Assembly (NCBI GenBank): GCA_001412365.1
Contig: LKUE01000225.1
Location: forward strand, 1-17,832
DNA: 17,832 nt
Direction of reading: 5' to 3'
Source: Desulfuromonas sp. SDB
GTDB taxonomy: Bacteria; SDB-A
A program made the position numbers and the translations under genes. Shown here in pieces: positions 14,563 to 17,832 of this stretch (its first letter is position 1; each line of letters starts with the position of its first letter). The notes under the pieces are model-generated. The model was given only the letters and a program-made list of their open reading frames with translations, made no database searches and was not told the origin of the DNA.

Positions 14563-15066
14563 TTAAAAATTTTTGAATTTCTTACTACTTATTCCGCACA
14601 CCGGACAGCAATCCGGAGGTTTTCCGATATGAGTAAAACCACAGACCGGACATATATAAATCTCATCAATTTCCTGATCCTGTCCCAAATCCACTGCCTG
14701 TTTCGCCTGTTTAAACATTTCCGAATGAATTTTTTCAGCTTCTAATGCATAATGGATGGATTGTTCAGCTCCCTTCTCTTGCTGTAATTTAGCAACAGCA
14801 TCGAAGGCAGGATACATCTCCTCTACTTCATAATTCTCACCATCTATGCAGCTCTGTAAATTTTCAGCAGTTTCTCCGGTAATCTCTAAATTTCCAGCAT
14901 GATTGCCAGCATGAACTTGTTCAGCATAGGCAATTGCTTTAAACAAACGGGCTATATTTGCAAAACCTTCTCTATCCGCGATATCACTGAATAATAAATA
15001 TTTTAGATGGGCCATGGATTCTCCGGCAAAAGCTTCCTCAAGACATTTAGTAGTTCGGTCTTTCAA
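14563..15066 (-). CDS. rbr: Rubrerythrin
   Basis: The 167 aa peroxidase reduces hydrogen peroxide in anaerobes using electrons from NADH-linked rubredoxin-type donors. The N-terminal four-helix bundle has diiron ligand motifs around E16 (FAGESMAH), E49/H52 (YAEQVHAG), the E80-E83 region (YEVEEMYPAF), and E109 with H114 (ALEAEKIH). The C-terminal rubredoxin-like iron site is C139/C142 (ICPVCG) and C154/C157 (CCPVCG). The spacing between the pairs is short, as in rubrerythrins. The start is TTG at 15066, five bases after GGAGG; no ATG fits. It is first in an operon with a second diiron protein and an aminotransferase. The extra cysteine C153 next to C154 is a minor oddity. Confidence 0.95.
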   Translation of the reverse strand: MKDRTTKCLEEAFAGESMAHLKYLLFSDIADREGFANIARLFKAIAYAEQVHAGNHAGNLEITGETAENLQSCIDGENYEVEEMYPAFDAVAKLQQEKGAEQSIHYALEAEKIHSEMFKQAKQAVDLGQDQEIDEIYICPVCGFTHIGKPPDCCPVCGISSKKFKNF

Positions 15067-15109
15067 ACAGTCCTCCTTTGAAAAAAAATTTTATTACAGT
15101 TAAATTTAC

Positions 15110-15138
15110 ATCATAACACACAGCATTATCAAATATAA
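15110..15138 (-). promoter_or_regulatory. Possible extended -10 promoter of the rubrerythrin operon
   Basis: On the minus strand TGT-TATGAT (hexamer 15115-15110) forms an extended -10, 44 nt before the rbr start. The hexamer 17 bases upstream, TTATAT (15138-15133), is a poor -35. The surrounding 232 bp divergent region (15067-15298) is otherwise AT-rich without a gene; it also has a weak GTAAA/TTTAC inverted repeat at 15201-15217 on the mtnA side. Confidence 0.35.
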
Positions 15139-15298
15139 CCGCTGATAATTTTCACTTTTAAATGTGACTTTTTAGCTATTATAAATGAAATAAATCTTTT
15201 GTAAATATTTTGTTTACGGTATTAGATATTTTTAGTAACTTATAGTTTAGATTTTAATATAAGCAAGATTAAAACAATGAGTTAATAAACATCCAATC

Positions 15299-16252
15299 AT
15301 GCATGATTTTCTCACTCCTTTGATTTGGTCTGAAAACCAGTTAATATTTACTGATCAAAGGTTACTTCCCCATATTGAAGATGTCTTCATTGCAGATAAA
15401 GTGGAAAAAGTGGCGCAAGCGATATCTGACATGGTGATTCGTGGTGCACCTGCAATTGGAATAGCAGCAGCATTTGGGTGGGCACTGGGGAAAAAACAGA
15501 AATACAGTGATCAAATTATTTACGATTTGCTGATTAAAACCAGACCAACAGCCAGAGATCTAAGTTATGCCCTGGAATACATGTTAAAACATAATGCAAA
15601 TCCTCTGAAATCCGCTTTTAACTACCTGCAAACCATCACAGAATTAGAACTGGAATTAGTTAAACAGGTTTCCTCGGTTATTCACTCCCATGACAGGATA
15701 TTAACTCACTGCCATTCAGGTTCTTTAGCCATGTACAACTGGGGTACAGCACTGGGAGGAATAAATTATGCATGGCAGAAACAGAACAAAGAAATTTTTC
15801 TTTGGATTAAAGAAACCAGACCAAGAGTTCAGGGTAGGATTACTGCCTGGGAGGCTCGAAAAAGAGGAATACCCCACTGTATTATTGTTGATTCAACTGC
15901 TGCTTATCTTATCAGTTGTAGAAAAGTTGACAAAATAATTGTGGGTGCGGACAGGATTGCTAAAAATTTCGATGTAGCCAATAAAATCGGAACTTTAAGT
16001 TTGGCTATAACCGCCAGGCATTTTAATATTCCCTTTTATGTGGCTGCGCCTAAAACAACCTTCGATAAACAGGCGGATAGTGGAGCTAGTTTCATAATTG
16101 AGGAAAGAGATAATGACGAAATAAAAGCATTTAATAATAATTTAATTTATGAAAAGCAGGAAAATTACTTTTTTAATCCTGCCTTCGACATAGTTCCCCA
16201 TTGTCTAATAACCGCAATTATTACCGAACAGGGATTAATTGAATTAAATTAG
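15299..16252 (+). CDS. mtnA: MtnA-family isomerase (methylthioribose-1-phosphate isomerase or relative)
   Basis: The 317 aa protein belongs to the eIF2B-alpha/MtnA family of aldose phosphate 1-isomerases. It shows IRGAPAIG (47-54), PTARDL, ILTHCHSG with the catalytic Cys138, ETRPRVQG (172-179), VGADRIAKNFDVANKIGT with the catalytic Asp218, PFYVAAP and the C-terminal NPAFDIVP...ITAIITE block. Those features, especially DRIA..DVANKIGT, favour MtnA and methionine salvage. It is about 30 residues shorter than typical MtnA, and ETRPRVQGRITA resembles ribose-1,5-bisphosphate isomerases, so 5-deoxyribose phosphate or other substrates are possible. ATG 15299 has no Shine-Dalgarno; an in-frame TGA at 15278-15280 rules out a longer form. 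It stands alone on its strand with seven bases to the convergent HD gene. Confidence 0.82.
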   Translation: MHDFLTPLIWSENQLIFTDQRLLPHIEDVFIADKVEKVAQAISDMVIRGAPAIGIAAAFGWALGKKQKYSDQIIYDLLIKTRPTARDLSYALEYMLKHNANPLKSAFNYLQTITELELELVKQVSSVIHSHDRILTHCHSGSLAMYNWGTALGGINYAWQKQNKEIFLWIKETRPRVQGRITAWEARKRGIPHCIIVDSTAAYLISCRKVDKIIVGADRIAKNFDVANKIGTLSLAITARHFNIPFYVAAPKTTFDKQADSGASFIIEERDNDEIKAFNNNLIYEKQENYFFNPAFDIVPHCLITAIITEQGLIELN

Positions 16253-16259
16253 TTTTTAG

Positions 16260-17615
16260 TTATTTTTCTTCATCAAAAAACTGGGCTAGTGCATCTCTTC
16301 TGGTATAAGCTACTTTAGCACAAGCTTTACTTATATCCTTAATCACTTTGTCATCTATAATCTCAACAAATTTCCTATAGCTTAAATTATGATTGAATAA
16401 GTCCACCGCATATTGGTAATATTTCTCCACATTGGCTTTACCTAATGTCTGATAGACATAAGATGATATTGGTGAATTCTTAATATCAAAAAATGTGTCC
16501 TGATTTCTACCTTTCTCCAATAAATTTTGAACTTGAGGATTGTTCTCCTGCCTGGCTTGTTTAACTGAAGGGAGAAAATCTTTAGCTTTGTACTGATGGG
16601 GATTACCTGTATTTAAATCACCTAAAAACATATTGATAGGAGCATCTCCGCCTGAAAGCATTGCCAGAGACTCAATTATGGCTAATGTTAAAAGTTTTAC
16701 CCTTAAATAATCCTTGGCTATTTCAATGTTAATTCGAGCTTGGTTACTCATTTTATTATAATCCCGGTCATCAGGATAACTGTGATACTGATGAAAAATA
16801 TTTCGATAGTCCAGATTTGCCAGGAATGTCTCCATCTTTTTTAAAGCTTTCCGGTAGCTTTTAACTGAATAAAGTTTGGTTTTTAACAATATTGCATTTG
16901 ATTCAGGCAATAAGGACCAGGTGTTGTCAAGAAATTTGCCGGTATCGGAAAAAGCAAAGTTTTCAACATCCCGGTTAGCTAGTTGAACTGCTTTTAAAAT
17001 AGTCTTTTCAATACTTTCTGAACTAAAACCAAGGTCATATTTTTCATTTAGGTTAATTAAGCGCTCTTCCAATAAATCAAAACTGGATTTTCCATTTTTA
17101 TCTTTAGAACGGAAGGGAATTGTTCCTTCTATGCAGGCGGCAATTTCAGCTAAATACTTCAGAGAAAGGAATTTACTTAAATTTTTAACAGCAATTACCG
17201 CACTGAGAAATTCATTTAAACCATTGTTCAGTTGAATCTGCTGTCCCGGACTTAAATTAAATACATCACAGCACAGCTTAAATGACAGTTCATCCGGAGG
17301 ATTACTTCTAATTCTAAATTTCCTTTGCTCAATTTGGAGGAATGATTTTAAAAATTCTGTATGGGGAGGCAAACCCCCGTCAATCTGGTAATAAACCACG
17401 TCATGATATAATCCTGCTAGAATCTGAATAGGATCATCAGAGTCACAAACTAAAAATACATGCCTAGTTGTATGAAATATTCTCTTACCGTTTTCCATGG
17501 AACGATAAATAAAAACAGCAATATTTTCAATGTCTATTAGGGGTACATTAACTTCCAGAGATTTAAAAGATTTCAATAAAAGGTCTATTAAATTATTGAT
17601 TATTGGTTCAGTCAT
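16260..17615 (-). CDS. HD-domain metal-dependent phosphohydrolase-like protein of unknown function
   Basis: The 451 aa protein has an HD-like motif near its N terminus: H48 and H52 in FHTTRHVF, then H71-D72 in LAGLYHDVVYY. A later Asp, in ANRDVENF, could complete the metal site. This suggests a phosphohydrolase acting on a nucleotide or other phosphorylated compound, but the substrate is unknown. The remaining 230 residues are helical, with a SGGDAPINMFLGDLN stretch at about 323-337 and no motif I recognise. There is no signal peptide or membrane helix. ATG 17615 lies seven bases after the stop of a small membrane protein gene with only weak AAAG upstream, so coupling is likely. A seven-base inverted repeat (17616-17622 and 17627-17633) spans this junction and could affect initiation. 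Confidence 0.7.
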   Translation of the reverse strand: MTEPIINNLIDLLLKSFKSLEVNVPLIDIENIAVFIYRSMENGKRIFHTTRHVFLVCDSDDPIQILAGLYHDVVYYQIDGGLPPHTEFLKSFLQIEQRKFRIRSNPPDELSFKLCCDVFNLSPGQQIQLNNGLNEFLSAVIAVKNLSKFLSLKYLAEIAACIEGTIPFRSKDKNGKSSFDLLEERLINLNEKYDLGFSSESIEKTILKAVQLANRDVENFAFSDTGKFLDNTWSLLPESNAILLKTKLYSVKSYRKALKKMETFLANLDYRNIFHQYHSYPDDRDYNKMSNQARINIEIAKDYLRVKLLTLAIIESLAMLSGGDAPINMFLGDLNTGNPHQYKAKDFLPSVKQARQENNPQVQNLLEKGRNQDTFFDIKNSPISSYVYQTLGKANVEKYYQYAVDLFNHNLSYRKFVEIIDDKVIKDISKACAKVAYTRRDALAQFFDEEK

Positions 17616-17622
17616 TAAAGAA

Positions 17623-17832
17623 TTATTTCTTTAGAAATTTTTTTATATAACTGCCATGCCAAGTTATATGGAATATTGATATTATCATCATAGCAATACC
17701 TGATTCTACATGGATGAATAACAAATTAAAAGGCAAATTTAAAACAAGTTGAAAATTTATTTGAACAATTAAAAATATCGAGGAAAGCGAGCAGATGATA
17801 AAAAATATGAATAATAGAAAATTCCATATTTT
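17623..17832 (-). CDS. C-terminal end of a small membrane protein, probable b-type cytochrome (DUF4405-like); start outside the window
   Basis: The minus strand is open for 69 codons from the right edge to TAA at 17625-17623. It encodes two hydrophobic helices. The first runs from about residue 5 to 25 of the fragment. The second begins IHVESGIAMMIISIFHITWH, followed by a basic tail ending KKFLKK. Histidines H41 and H55 are 14 residues apart within one helix, followed by H59. The H..SG pattern with this spacing is what I know from small two-histidine heme membrane proteins such as the DUF4405/flavinylation-associated cytochromes. The resemblance is by eye, so heme binding is an inference. The stop lies seven bases before the HD-domain gene on the same strand, so the two are probably cotranscribed. 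Confidence 0.65.
   Translation of the reverse strand, partial: KIWNFLLFIFFIICSLSSIFLIVQINFQLVLNLPFNLLFIHVESGIAMMIISIFHITWHGSYIKKFLKK

Noticed and set aside
15152-15167. TCAC-8-GTGA repeat upstream of the rubrerythrin operon as a CRP, FNR or Rex site
   Set aside because: The half-sites point the wrong way for TGTGA-TCACA or TTGTGA-TCACAA operators, and the arms are only four bases.
17616-17633. Seven-base inverted repeat before the HD gene as a terminator or promoter operator
   Set aside because: It is AT-rich and spans a stop codon and ribosome-site region in a tight operon; no supporting elements are seen, so it is only noted with the HD gene.
17795-17832. Start of a plus-strand gene at ATG 17795 behind GAGGAA
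   Set aside because: The same bases lie within a convincing 69-codon minus-strand membrane protein with heme-like histidine spacing, immediately upstream of the HD gene.

Overview
The window is a compact, AT-rich stretch of bacterial chromosome with no tRNA, rRNA, CRISPR array, transposase or phage gene that I can see. Strong Shine-Dalgarno sequences (GGAGG-type) precede many genes, and TTG is used repeatedly as a start codon. Genes are tightly packed and several overlap. A lipoprotein with a LolA-like half and beta-barrel-like exported proteins suggest a diderm cell. Butyrate kinase, ornithine aminotransferase and a rubrerythrin operon suggest an anaerobe that ferments amino acids. The mix resembles Cloacimonadota and related uncultured phyla, but this placement is an inference from gene content and is weak.

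Layout. (a) 1-93: tail of an unrecognised + strand gene, followed by 195 bp without a gene. (b) 3148 down to 289, minus strand: a three-gene overlapping operon with a small exported protein, a nitrilase-cytidine deaminase fusion, and a lipoprotein whose C-terminal half resembles the periplasmic head domain of SecD. A good sigma70-type promoter lies at 3173-3201. (c) 3301-8224, plus strand: butyrate kinase, a four-helix membrane protein and the two halves of a probable heterodimeric ABC exporter, all overlapping or nearly so. (d) 9069-8221, minus strand: a GGDEF-family protein that has lost its catalytic motif but kept the RxxD inhibitory site. (e) 9154-12917, plus strand: ornithine aminotransferase, glucose-1-phosphate adenylyltransferase and tyrosyl-tRNA synthetase. 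A nearly symmetric divergent promoter separates d and e. (f) 15066 down to 12914, minus strand: rubrerythrin, a second ferritin-like diiron protein and a class I aminotransferase. (g) 15299-16252, plus strand: an MtnA-family sugar phosphate isomerase. (h) From the right edge down to 16260, minus strand: the end of a small membrane cytochrome-like gene, then an HD-domain protein.

How the genes relate. Ornithine aminotransferase, butyrate kinase and the class I aminotransferase fit amino-acid fermentation with substrate-level phosphorylation. The rubrerythrin pair fits peroxide defence in an anaerobe. Neighbours are otherwise mostly unrelated in function. The most unusual items are the nitrilase-cytidine deaminase fusion, the LolA-like/SecD-head-like lipoprotein encoded just behind it, the ABC pair whose sequence defects fall in the same composite ATP site, the GGDEF protein converted to a probable c-di-GMP receptor, and the symmetric promoter at 9080-9106.
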